From: Paenibacillus ihumii | GTDB lineage: Bacteria; Bacillota; Bacilli; Paenibacillales; Paenibacillaceae | Assembly: GCF_001403875.1 (NCBI RefSeq) | Contig: NZ_LN884297.1 | Coordinates: 62,001-126,000 of the forward strand | DNA: 64,000 nucleotides | Direction: 5' to 3' | In this document: piece after piece, positions 1 through 7,423 of the stretch | How positions within the stretch are numbered: position 1 is the first letter of the stretch | Layout: each line of letters starts with the position of its first letter | Translations under genes and position numbers: made by a program | The notes under the pieces: model-generated | Told to the model about the DNA's origin: nothing | The model's input: only the letters and a program-made list of their open reading frames with translations | The model's database searches: none

Positions 1-661
1 GTGGCACAGATGCTACCGTGCCTTCTAAAATTTTGAGAAGGGCCTGCTGCACGCCCTCGCCGGATACGTCGCGGGTAATAGACGGGTTCTCGGACTTGCG
101 GGCCACTTTATCGATCTCATCGATGTAAATGATGCCGCGCTCCGCCTTCTCCACGTCATAATCCGCAGCCTGGATCAGCTTCAGCAAAATATTCTCGACG
201 TCTTCGCCGACATATCCGGCTTCCGTCAAGGAAGTTGCATCCGCGATCGCAAAAGGCACGTTCAAAATTCTTGCCATCGTCTGCGCAAGCAATGTCTTAC
301 CGGAGCCCGTAGGACCCAGCAGCAGGATATTGCTCTTCTGCAATTCGACGTCGTCCACCTTGCCTTGGATATTAACACGCTTGTAGTGGTTATATACCGC
401 AACGGACAGCGATTTCTTCGCCTGCTCCTGACCGATGACATACTGATCCAGAATGTCGCGAATTTCCCTCGGCTTCGGAATTTCCTTCAGATCCAATTCC
501 TCTTCATGTCCGAGTTCCTCTTCTACGATCTCCGTGCACAATTCGATGCATTCGTCACATATATAAACGCCGGGTCCAGCAACAAGCTTGCGGACCTGCT
601 CCTGCGATTTACCGCAGAACGAGCATTTCAGTTGTCCCTTTTCATCGTTGAACTTAAACAT
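1..661 (-). CDS. clpX: ClpX, ATP-binding subunit of ClpXP protease (C-terminus beyond window)
   Basis: AAA+ unfoldase that recognises tagged cytosolic proteins and feeds them to ClpP. About 220 N-terminal residues lie in the window and the gene runs off the left edge; full-length ClpX is about 420. Visible are the N-terminal zinc-binding domain with two Cys pairs (CSFC near residue 13, CDEC near 36), Walker A GPTGSGKT and Walker B IIYIDEID. The ATG at 661 follows an AAAGGGGTG ribosome site. It starts 12 bp after the clpP stop, so both are probably translated from one mRNA. Identification is firm; only completeness is limited by the window. Confidence 0.97.
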   Translation of the reverse strand, partial: MFKFNDEKGQLKCSFCGKSQEQVRKLVAGPGVYICDECIELCTEIVEEELGHEEELDLKEIPKPREIRDILDQYVIGQEQAKKSLSVAVYNHYKRVNIQGKVDDVELQKSNILLLGPTGSGKTLLAQTMARILNVPFAIADATSLTEAGYVGEDVENILLKLIQAADYDVEKAERGIIYIDEIDKVARKSENPSITRDVSGEGVQQALLKILEGTVASVP

Positions 662-673
662 GTAAACACCCCT

Positions 674-1264
674 TTATGGATTAATCGGCTTACTAATGAC
701 CTGATCGATGATCCCGTAGGCCTTAGCCTCTTCCGCGCTCATAAAAAAGTCGCGGTCTGTATCGCGTTCGATTTTTTCAAGGGGTTGACCCGTCCGATCT
801 ACGTAAATCTGGTTCAGCTTCTCTCTCGTCTTGATGATCCACTCGGCATGAATTTTGATGTCCGCAGCTTGACCGCGCACACCGCCAAGCGGCTGGTGAA
901 TCATCACTTCACTGTTCGGAAGTGCGAATCGTTTGCCCGGGGCACCCGCTGTAAGCAGGAGCGAGCCCATACTGGCAGCCATTCCTACACAGATCGTAGA
1001 AACGTCCGGCTTGATATATTGCATCGTATCATATATACCCATCCCGGCTGTAACCGAACCACCAGGGGAATTGATGTACAGATGAATATCCTTGTCAGGA
1101 TCCTCCGCCGCCAAGAACAACAGCTGGGCTATTACGAGATTGGCAACATCATCGTCAATCGCGTTGCTGAGAAAAATGATTCGATCCTTAAGAAGTCTCG
1201 AATAAATATCGTAAGACCGTTCTCCCCGGCTTGTTTGTTCTACGACCATAGGTACCAGACTCAT
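674..1264 (-). CDS. clpP: ClpP, ATP-dependent Clp protease proteolytic subunit
   Basis: Self-compartmentalising serine protease of 196 residues, the usual length, forming the tetradecameric chamber served by ClpX and other Clp ATPases. The catalytic triad is visible: Ser98 in GMAASMGS, His123 in VMIHQPLGG and Asp172. It sits between tig and clpX on the same strand, giving the order tig-clpP-clpX. The ATG at 1264 is preceded by an AAAGAGGTTGG ribosome site. I see no clear CtsR heptad repeats in the 250 bp upstream, and a hairpin terminator separates it from tig, so clpPX probably has its own promoter. Confidence 0.98.
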   Translation of the reverse strand: MSLVPMVVEQTSRGERSYDIYSRLLKDRIIFLSNAIDDDVANLVIAQLLFLAAEDPDKDIHLYINSPGGSVTAGMGIYDTMQYIKPDVSTICVGMAASMGSLLLTAGAPGKRFALPNSEVMIHQPLGGVRGQAADIKIHAEWIIKTREKLNQIYVDRTGQPLEKIERDTDRDFFMSAEEAKAYGIIDQVISKPINP

Positions 1265-1433
1265 GCGACCAACCTCTTTTCCTTTTCAAATTCTTACGCT
1301 TACAGAAATATTCTATCACGTTCAAAGGCGCATGTCATTTTTCACTCGATACAGTGTATGACATTCTGAACGTATTATATAACAAAAGACTTGTCCGATT
1401 CAGCAATACCAATATATGTATTTCAAAAAGGTT

Positions 1434-1470
1434 AAAAATTAAGGCACGCATCTTATATACGTGCCTTAAT
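1434..1470 (-). terminator. Intrinsic terminator of tig
   Basis: A perfect 11-bp stem (1438-1448 with 1460-1470) has an 11-nt loop. On the minus strand a T run follows it (1434-1438). It lies 47 bp past the tig stop and before clpP. Confidence 0.8.
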
Positions 1471-1516
1471 GTTATTGCTGAAAGCTTCAAAAGCTTAAGC
1501 CGGCTCGGCGCCGATC

Positions 1517-2875
1517 CTATTCTTCAGCTGCTTCTTCTTTGGATTCTTCTTTAGCGTCTTCCTTAGCTTCTTCCTTCTTCTCAGCAGGAACCTCTTTACT
1601 GTTCTCCAGCAAGAATTCGATTGTCTTGCGAAGAGTTACATCCTCGTTCAAGCTGCCAAGGGAACCATTAGCTGCAAGAATGTTGCGGATTTCTTCCGGA
1701 GAACGCTTGTACGCTTCCGCCATATCGTTAAGCTCCTTGTTGATTTCTTCCTCGGTAGCCACGATATTCTCTTCCTTCGCAATTTTCTCCAGAACAAGGT
1801 TGTTGCGAACGCGTTTCTCTGCATCGGCCTTCATTTGCTCCTGCAGATCCTCGATCGTTTGGCCGGAGAAGCTCAGGAACATTTCCAGGTTCATGCCCTG
1901 GGAGCGAAGACGATTGTCGAAATCGCGAACCATGTTTTGAACTTCACTTTGGATCATCGACTCAGGAATTTCAACTTCAGCGTTCTCGCTTGCTTTTTCA
2001 ACGACGATTCCTTCGCGTGCAGCCTTTGCATCTTTCTCCTTACGGGAAAGAAGCTGCTTCTTCAGATCCTCTTTATATTCAGCTAGCGTATCGAATTCAC
2101 TGACGTCTTTCGCGAACTCGTCATCCAGCTCAGGAAGCTGTTTGCGTTTGATCTCATGCACTTTTACTTTGAAGACAGCTTCTTTGCTAGCCAGATCCTC
2201 AGCATGATAGTTCTCTGGGAAAGTTACTGTAACGTCTTTGAAGTCTCCTGTTGCCATGCCGACAACCTGTTCTTCAAAGCCCGGAATGAACGAGCCGCTT
2301 CCAAGCTCCAGCGAATAACGCTCGGCTTGTCCGCCTTCGAATGGAACGCCGTCTACGGAGCCGTCGAAATCGATGACTACAGTATCGCCGTTTTGCGCTG
2401 CTTCTTCATCGATGACAATTAGCTCTGCATGACGCTGCTGCAAGCGCTCAAGCTCTTGGCTGATTTCTTCTTCAGTTACTTCCACAGGCTCTACAGGCAC
2501 TTCGAGGCCTTTGTAGTTGCCAAGGGTTACTTCAGGTTTAACGGTTACTTTCGCTTTGAATTTGAAAGGCTGTCCTTTCGCAAATTGCTCTACGTCCACT
2601 TCAGGACGGTCAACCGGGAAAATATCCGTTTGCTCAACCGCTTCGGTATAAACCTCCGGAAGCAAAATATCGATCGCGTCTTGATAAAGGGATTCAACGC
2701 CGAAACGCGCCTCAAAGATCGGCCGAGGCACTTTACCTTTACGGAATCCAGGTACGTTTGCTTTTTTTACGACTTTTTGAAACGCTTTATCTAGTGCAGC
2801 AGACACGCGTTCTGCTTCTACTTCAACCTCGAGAACGCCGAGGTTCTTCTCTATTTTTTCCCAAGTTGCTTTCAT
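1517..2875 (-). CDS. tig: Trigger factor, ribosome-associated chaperone and prolyl isomerase
   Basis: Binds the ribosome near the exit tunnel and shields nascent chains. The 452 residues show the ribosome-docking signature GFRKGKVP (residues 43-50), a central FKBP-type isomerase domain at about 155-245 (NGDTVVIDFDGSVDG onward) and the helical C-terminal cradle. The last 25 residues are a Lys/Glu/Ala-rich, probably disordered tail (for example KKEEAKEDAKEES), longer than in many homologues. The ribosome site GGAGGGGAAGG lies 8 bp before the ATG. The gene is upstream of clpP on the same strand but is separated from it by a terminator. Confidence 0.97.
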   Translation of the reverse strand: MKATWEKIEKNLGVLEVEVEAERVSAALDKAFQKVVKKANVPGFRKGKVPRPIFEARFGVESLYQDAIDILLPEVYTEAVEQTDIFPVDRPEVDVEQFAKGQPFKFKAKVTVKPEVTLGNYKGLEVPVEPVEVTEEEISQELERLQQRHAELIVIDEEAAQNGDTVVIDFDGSVDGVPFEGGQAERYSLELGSGSFIPGFEEQVVGMATGDFKDVTVTFPENYHAEDLASKEAVFKVKVHEIKRKQLPELDDEFAKDVSEFDTLAEYKEDLKKQLLSRKEKDAKAAREGIVVEKASENAEVEIPESMIQSEVQNMVRDFDNRLRSQGMNLEMFLSFSGQTIEDLQEQMKADAEKRVRNNLVLEKIAKEENIVATEEEINKELNDMAEAYKRSPEEIRNILAANGSLGSLNEDVTLRKTIEFLLENSKEVPAEKKEEAKEDAKEESKEEAAEE

Positions 2876-3054
2876 TTTATGCCTTCCCCTCCAAATTTCA
2901 CATAATACTATATTGTAATACTGAAACCGAATCGCGATAAAGCAGCTATCATGGTTCCAGTATAGCTGTCTCTATTCCACGTTCAGAATAACCACTATAT
3001 TATAAACAACAATATTTGTTTTTACAAGAGCAGAACTAGAGCGTTATTCGAGAA

Positions 3055-3072
3055 CGGCATGCATCCATGCCG
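3055..3072 (-). terminator. Weak hairpin after the helical-repeat gene
   Basis: CGGCATG and CATGCCG pair around a CATC loop, just downstream of the stop of the gene ending at 3078. The following minus-strand sequence is only modestly T-rich, so termination is uncertain. Confidence 0.35.
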
Positions 3073-3077
3073 CCGAA

Positions 3078-3986
3078 TCAGCCGCCCACGCCAGCTGACA
3101 CGAACTGCCGCATCGCACGGCAAGCCTGCTCAAATTTTAATCGCAGATCATCCGTTATGCCATAAAGAGTTCTTATTTCCTCGTCGCTTTTTCCGCCGGG
3201 AAGGCTGTCCGAGACCATTAAATGCAGAGCTGCCGCCCATACATCGATGATCGCATCCTCCTCGCTCAGAATCGAACGGTAATCCTTCGTACCGTAAATG
3301 GCCATAATAAACTGCGACCACAGCTCCTGGGCAAAATAAAACAGCGTCGGATCATGCACCTGCGTCTCGCTGCCCACCCTTTCCAAAACCGCCTGGACCG
3401 GCGCCGGGAACTGCTCCGGCTTCAAGGGAACGGCCTCGATATCGATCTCCACAGGCTCACCGCCGCGTTTAAAGCTAAGCATTCCCTGCGTGCCCCGGCG
3501 CTGCAAGGTTTGAAGGACGCGGTACTGCAGCAGCGGATGCATATCCGTTTGCTCAATCCACCGTATCAGCACCTCGTCTACCTCTGGCCTGTCCAGGTAC
3601 ACTAGCTGCTCTAGCGCCAGAAAGGTCTGCTCCGATAAAGGCCGCTCAGTTACGGCCTGCAGCAGCTTCTCGGCATACAGATGATCCTCTGCCAGCTTGG
3701 CTTCGGCATGCTGCCTGGCCATCTCCTCCTCGGCATAGGCCTCTTCTTCGGGCTCCTCCTCCCTCTCAAAGGTCGGGAAAGCGCTGTTCAGCCAATCCAG
3801 CAGCGCCTGCCACTCCTCATAATGACGGGGATCCTGCCCCTGGCATTGCAGCAGAAATTGCAAGAGCTCCGCAGCCTCCCGGTATCTCTCCGTTTCCAGC
3901 ATTCGCGTAAGCTCGATTTGATAGTAATCTAACGTTTTGGGAAATAAAACGATGTTGTCCTTTTCATCGGGTCGAGAATTGCTGAT
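3078..3986 (-). CDS. Conserved helical-repeat (TPR-like) protein of unknown function, probable ATC start
   Basis: Soluble, mostly helical and acidic protein next to tig. A TPR-like pair of helices is visible near the N-terminus (RYREAAELLQFLLQCQG), followed by a Glu-rich stretch (EREEEPEEEAYAEEEMAR) and helical segments to the end. The first ATG in frame is at 3902 (274 aa), but it has no ribosome site. The frame stays open upstream and reads VLFPKTLDYYQIELTR directly before that Met. A perfect AAAGGAGG (3995-4002) sits 8 nt before an in-frame ATC codon at 3986, so I place the start there (302 aa). No enzyme motif is visible. The gene is certain, its start is inference and its function is unknown. 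Confidence 0.8.
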   Translation of the reverse strand: MSNSRPDEKDNIVLFPKTLDYYQIELTRMLETERYREAAELLQFLLQCQGQDPRHYEEWQALLDWLNSAFPTFEREEEPEEEAYAEEEMARQHAEAKLAEDHLYAEKLLQAVTERPLSEQTFLALEQLVYLDRPEVDEVLIRWIEQTDMHPLLQYRVLQTLQRRGTQGMLSFKRGGEPVEIDIEAVPLKPEQFPAPVQAVLERVGSETQVHDPTLFYFAQELWSQFIMAIYGTKDYRSILSEEDAIIDVWAAALHLMVSDSLPGGKSDEEIRTLYGITDDLRLKFEQACRAMRQFVSAGVGG

Positions 3987-4027
3987 ATGCGCAACCTCCT
4001 TTGTGTCCGTATTAACAATTAATTGAG

Positions 4028-4033
4028 ATTATA
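4028..4033 (-). promoter_or_regulatory. Candidate -10 box
   Basis: A perfect TATAAT on the minus strand lies about 25 bp upstream of the AAAGGAGG site of the gene at 3078-3986. No convincing -35 is seen at 17 bp. Confidence 0.3.
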
Positions 4034-4246
4034 GCATAGACGTATTCGAGATAAAAATACTTCCATTCATTCATTTATTTGCGGAATTATTGACGAGGCT
4101 GGCGCGACTTGTTTGGTGAAATATTCCACAGGGCGGCAGCGGCCTATTTGCTGGCTGTTAGTGTGGTTAGCGCAGGCTGTTTGCTGAATTTATTAGCGAG
4201 GCTCGAGCGGAGTATTAATGAAGTAAAGTTTTTATTTACTTACCTA
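4034..4246. other. Intergenic, no gene seen
   Basis: The stretch between the promoter of the helical-repeat gene and the tRNA-Arg promoter holds no convincing ORF with a ribosome site. A plus-strand frame from 4109 runs into the tRNA and is not credible. Confidence 0.5.
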
Positions 4247-4275
4247 TTGATTCGAAGCGTTTGCTGTGTTAAAAT
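4247..4275 (+). promoter_or_regulatory. tRNA-Arg promoter
   Basis: TTGATT (4247-4252) and TAAAAT (4270-4275) are spaced by 17 bp and end 29 bp before the tRNA. This is a good sigma-A-type promoter. Confidence 0.65.
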
Positions 4276-4304
4276 ATTTTTTGCTTGCGTTTTTAATATT
4301 TTTT

Positions 4305-4378
<74 letters not shown>

Positions 4379-4692
4379 TATAAGCAACTCTCCATTTGGG
4401 AGAGTTTTTTGCGTCCAGGGGATGAGAACCCCTTGGGGGTTCGTCGAAGTGAGACCGCCAGGCGCAGCGGCAGGACAAACGGAGTCTCGCGCATGGAGCG
4501 CGAGTATCCCTTCTGGGACGTATAAGCAACTCTCCATTTGGGAGAGTTTTTTGCGTCCAGGGGATGAGAACCCCTTGGGGGGTCGTCGAAGTGAGACCGC
4601 CAGGCGCAGCGGCAGGACAAACGGAGTCTCGCGCATGGAGCGCGAGTATCCCTTCTGGGACGTATAAGCAACTCTCCATTTGGGAGAGTTTT
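4379..4692 (+). repeat. Tandem array of 142-bp tRNA-tail/terminator units, locus 1
   Basis: Two complete head-to-tail units (4379-4520 and 4521-4662) follow the tRNA, then a third copy of the terminator hairpin alone (4663-4692). The period is exactly 142 bp, and the two units differ visibly at one base (TTGGGGGTTC against TTGGGGGGTC). Each unit begins with the post-tRNA terminator (AACTCTCC/GGAGAGTT plus T run), continues with a GC-rich body and ends with a copy of the tRNA 3' end (ATCCCTTCTGGGACG). The body contains hairpins GAACCCC/GGGGTTC, CCGC/GCGG and CTCGCGC/GCGCGAG. A closing stem between CGTCCAG..GGGAT at the start and ATCCC..CTGGGACG at the end gives a tRNA-like cloverleaf. No protein is encoded, because 142 is not a multiple of 3. 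Function unknown. Confidence 0.9.
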
Positions 4693-4817
4693 AAAAAAAT
4701 ATTTTACGACAACATACGTCAAAACCCTGCAATATCAGCCCTCCATATAAACCCTGTGAAAAAATATCCCAATTCCTCCGATATAAGTGATGTATTTAAA
4801 GACTAAGGAGGAATATG

Positions 4818-5285
4818 ATGCGTTACAATATTTATCCCCCAGGGTTCGAAGGGCAGACCGTAGAGGTCGTCACTTCCGGGATTGGCGGCAAGGCCAAGCT
4901 CTACCTCAATAACCAGGAGGTTATCTCCAAGAAAAAGCAGCCGATGATTTTGCGCCGGAACGACGGCCAGGAGGTGGAGGCTGTCTGGAAGAAGGATTCA
5001 TTCGGAATCGATGTTCCTAACGTCATTATTGACGGCTCGCTCATTCAGGTCACTAAACCGCTGCCTGTGTTGGTCAAGCTATGGTGCTTCCTGCCTTTGA
5101 TACTCATTTTTATCGGAGGCGCGATCGGCGCTCTGATCGGCATACTTACGGCGGCAGCCAATATAAGCGTGTTCCGGTTATCAACAAATATAACGTTAAA
5201 GTTCCTGCTGACCCTATTCATTACTCTGGCAGGAGCGGGGCTATTTTTATTCCTGGCAAGCACCCTGCATCTTCTGCTTCAATAA
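4818..5285 (+). CDS. Small membrane protein of unknown function
   Basis: About 155 residues. The N-terminal part (roughly 1-85) is soluble and beta-rich (YPPGFEGQTVEVVTSG). Two hydrophobic segments follow (KLWCFLPLILIFIGGAIGAL near 90-115 and ITLKFLLTLFITLAGAG near 125-145). Tandem ATGs occur at 4815 and 4818; the AAGGAGG at 4805-4811 is better spaced for the second. I do not recognise the family. It is a single gene between the tRNA array and a redoxin operon, with no clear terminator behind it. Confidence 0.75.
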   Translation: MRYNIYPPGFEGQTVEVVTSGIGGKAKLYLNNQEVISKKKQPMILRRNDGQEVEAVWKKDSFGIDVPNVIIDGSLIQVTKPLPVLVKLWCFLPLILIFIGGAIGALIGILTAAANISVFRLSTNITLKFLLTLFITLAGAGLFLFLASTLHLLLQ

Positions 5286-5520
5286 CCATTTCCCTCTCTG
5301 ATATCCTGATGATTAATGGCATAAAATACATAGAATATCCGGCGAGTTTTTTCGACAAAAGTCATCATTTTGGGAGGCGAAGGGCCTGCCTTTCATTTGT
5401 TTTTCAATTAGGCATATTCAGGAAAATGAAGTACAATATAGACGTCTGACTGTTTACCAGTTCTTTGCTCAAGTTGAAACGCAATCTATCAAAACTTATG
5501 GATGAGGAGGTACGTATTAC

Positions 5521-6102
5521 ATGAGTTTTACATTGCAAATTGGGGCTCAAGCCCCGGATTTTGAACTTAAGGCGACAGATGGAGCTTTGTATTCATTGGA
5601 CAGCTTCGCTTGGGCCGATGGCCTGGTTGTCTTTTTTACATGCAATCATTGTCCTTACGTGGTCGGTTCTGATGAAGTGACTCGCCAAACAGCTGAGAAA
5701 TTCAGGGATAAAGGCATAGCCTTTGTCGGCATTAATGCAAACAGCGAAAATACGTATCCAGAAGACTCTTATGAGCATATGATCCTTAGAATGGAGGAGC
5801 ACCGTTTCCCTTGGGTATATCTCCGGGATATGGATCAGGACGTAGCTAGGGCTTACGGCGCACTGCGTACCCCTCATTTCTTCGTGTTCGACAAGCAGCG
5901 CCGCCTGGTTTATACAGGCCGTGGAGTGGACAACCCCCGCGATACTTCAAAAATGACGACCAACGACCTGGAGAGAGCGCTCACCGAGCTTACCTCAGGC
6001 CAGCCAATTAGCGTTGCGCTAACGAATCCAATTGGCTGCAATGTCAAATGGGAAGGACAGGACGCCCACTGGATGCCAGCGGAAGCCTGCGATCTGGTGT
6101 AG
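5521..6102 (+). CDS. Thioredoxin-family / AhpC-TSA-like protein
   Basis: Redoxin-fold protein of 193 residues. It opens with the typical [11 protein letters not shown] segment, and a CNHC pair (Cys41, Cys44) stands at the N-terminus of a helix where thioredoxin-like proteins carry their redox centre. A cis-Pro-like RTPHFFVFD motif lies near residue 118. It may reduce peroxides or protein disulfides in the cytosol; the substrate cannot be told. GATGAGGAGG lies 11 bp before the ATG. The glutathione peroxidase gene starts 4 bp after its stop, which suggests a two-gene oxidative-stress operon. Confidence 0.88.
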   Translation: MSFTLQIGAQAPDFELKATDGALYSLDSFAWADGLVVFFTCNHCPYVVGSDEVTRQTAEKFRDKGIAFVGINANSENTYPEDSYEHMILRMEEHRFPWVYLRDMDQDVARAYGALRTPHFFVFDKQRRLVYTGRGVDNPRDTSKMTTNDLERALTELTSGQPISVALTNPIGCNVKWEGQDAHWMPAEACDLV

Positions 6103-6106
6103 CGCG

Positions 6107-6598
6107 ATGTCACAACTATTTCAATTTGAAGTTCAAACCATCGACGGAGAGGTTACAACGCTGGAGAAATATAAGGGGGAAGTCCTGCTTATCGTGAATA
6201 CGGCCAGCGCTTGCGGATTAACGCCGCAATATGAAGGCTTGCAGCAACTATATGATACGTATGGTGACCAGGGATTGGTCGTTCTAGGATTTCCCTGCAA
6301 TCAATTCGCCGACCAAGAACCAGGGACGGAGGAAGAGATCAGGAATTTTTGCAGCTTGAACTACCAGGTTACCTTCCCGCTGTTCGCGAAAATAGATGTC
6401 AAGGGCGAGAATGCCCATCCGTTATACGAATATCTCGTAAACCACGTACCGGATCCTTACCGTACCGGCGATATTGAGTGGAACTTTGTCAAATTCCTTA
6501 TAGGCAGGGACGGAAGCATTATCAAGCAGTACAGTGCCCGAACGGAGCCTTCCGCCTTGGAGGAAGACATCCGCCAAGCGCTTTCTGCCACCGGATAA
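6107..6598 (+). CDS. Glutathione peroxidase family protein (Cys type)
   Basis: 163 residues, reducing hydroperoxides. Bacterial members of this family usually use thioredoxin. The catalytic tetrad is visible: Cys36 in NTASACGLTP in place of selenocysteine, Gln66 in GFPCNQF, and Trp125/Asn126 in IEWNFVKFL. Cys82 is the likely resolving cysteine. The frame is open upstream to 6032, but that would overlap the previous gene and gives a non-homologous start. ATG6107 starts the family-typical SQLFQFEVQTIDGE. The ribosome site is weak, so translation is probably coupled to the upstream gene ending 4 bp earlier. Confidence 0.93.
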   Translation: MSQLFQFEVQTIDGEVTTLEKYKGEVLLIVNTASACGLTPQYEGLQQLYDTYGDQGLVVLGFPCNQFADQEPGTEEEIRNFCSLNYQVTFPLFAKIDVKGENAHPLYEYLVNHVPDPYRTGDIEWNFVKFLIGRDGSIIKQYSARTEPSALEEDIRQALSATG

Positions 6599-6613
6599 CC
6601 GGTGCGGCAGCAT

Positions 6614-6660
6614 GAGGTTGTCCAAAGAGTACTCCTCTTCGGGACAACCTCTTTTATTTT
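6614..6660 (+). terminator. Intrinsic terminator of the redoxin/GPx operon
   Basis: GAGGTTGTCC (6614-6623) pairs perfectly with GGACAACCTC (6642-6651), followed by TTTTATTTTT. It begins 16 bp after the stop of the peroxidase gene. Confidence 0.9.
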
Positions 6661-6791
6661 TGGGAATGCTTCTAGATCAGTCCGCTTGCTTCATTTTTTA
6701 AATATATTCGGATAGGCATCACCGCTACATATCATTTCCCTGGAATTTCCGATATAATCGGAATATATTTCCTACTCCGGAGGACGCAATT

Positions 6792-7169
6792 ATGACAACA
6801 AGAAGATCGGAGCCCTTCCGTTACACTATGACAACGCCGTTGCCCTGCTGGTTCGAGATCAGGGAGATCAATGGGCTTCCTGTTCACAGTAAGTTAGCAG
6901 AAGTCGAGCTGCTCGATATTAGCAAATCAGGATGCCGGGTCCAGTCAAAGCTGGATTTCCGAGCTTCTAATAATCAGATTCAAGCTACGGTTCATGCCCG
7001 CTTATACGAGGAGCTGCATTTATTCCCCGGCAGCATTCGCTGGCAGAAGGAGTGTGAGGACTCCGTGTTCCATTATGGCCTCTCGCTCGAGCTCACCGAG
7101 GAAATGAAGGAACGCCTTAACGTCGAGCTGCGGTCCTTGGCTGCCGCCCGCCGGATCGTGGTGCTGTAA
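6792..7169 (+). CDS. PilZ-domain protein (putative c-di-GMP receptor)
   Basis: Single-domain protein of 125 residues. It shows the two PilZ signatures: an N-terminal Arg cluster RRSEPFR (residues 4-10) and LLDISKSGCRVQ, matching D/NxSxxG, near residue 41. Such proteins bind cyclic di-GMP and adjust motility or surface behaviour; the partner here is unknown. CTCCGGAGG precedes the ATG by 8 bp. It stands alone after the peroxidase terminator. Confidence 0.85.
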   Translation: MTTRRSEPFRYTMTTPLPCWFEIREINGLPVHSKLAEVELLDISKSGCRVQSKLDFRASNNQIQATVHARLYEELHLFPGSIRWQKECEDSVFHYGLSLELTEEMKERLNVELRSLAAARRIVVL

Positions 7170-7204
7170 TCCATGGCAAATAGCCGCAGCCAAACCAGAA
7201 ATTT

Positions 7205-7276
7205 GATTTGGGACTGCGGCTTGATTTGTAACTGCAACCTGATTTGTAACTGTAGACTGGTTTGCGACTGCGGACT
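7205..7276. repeat. Four imperfect 18-bp tandem repeats
   Basis: Four consecutive 18-bp copies of a GATTTGTAACTGCAGACT-like unit start at 7205, 7223, 7241 and 7259, downstream of the PilZ gene. No conserved hairpin or coding function is evident. Confidence 0.75.
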
Positions 7277-7423
7277 GGTTAACTGAGGGGAGCATGATCT
7301 GTGGTTGCGTTTATGCCCCGGGTCAGTTTTACAATACGGCTTGAACTGCGAATGATTTGATGAGTTTTACGGTTAAGTTGCGATAGTTAGAACAAAATGA
7401 TCGTTACGTTACACCGTTCACAT

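Noticed and set aside
365..1369. 334-residue plus-strand ORF opposite clpP and clpX
   Set aside because: It lies antisense to two certain genes and has no recognisable product or ribosome site.
7020..7295. Minus-strand ORF with a six-residue repeat (VTNQAV)
   Set aside because: The repeat comes from the 18-bp DNA repeat; the frame is antisense to the PilZ gene and lacks a ribosome site.
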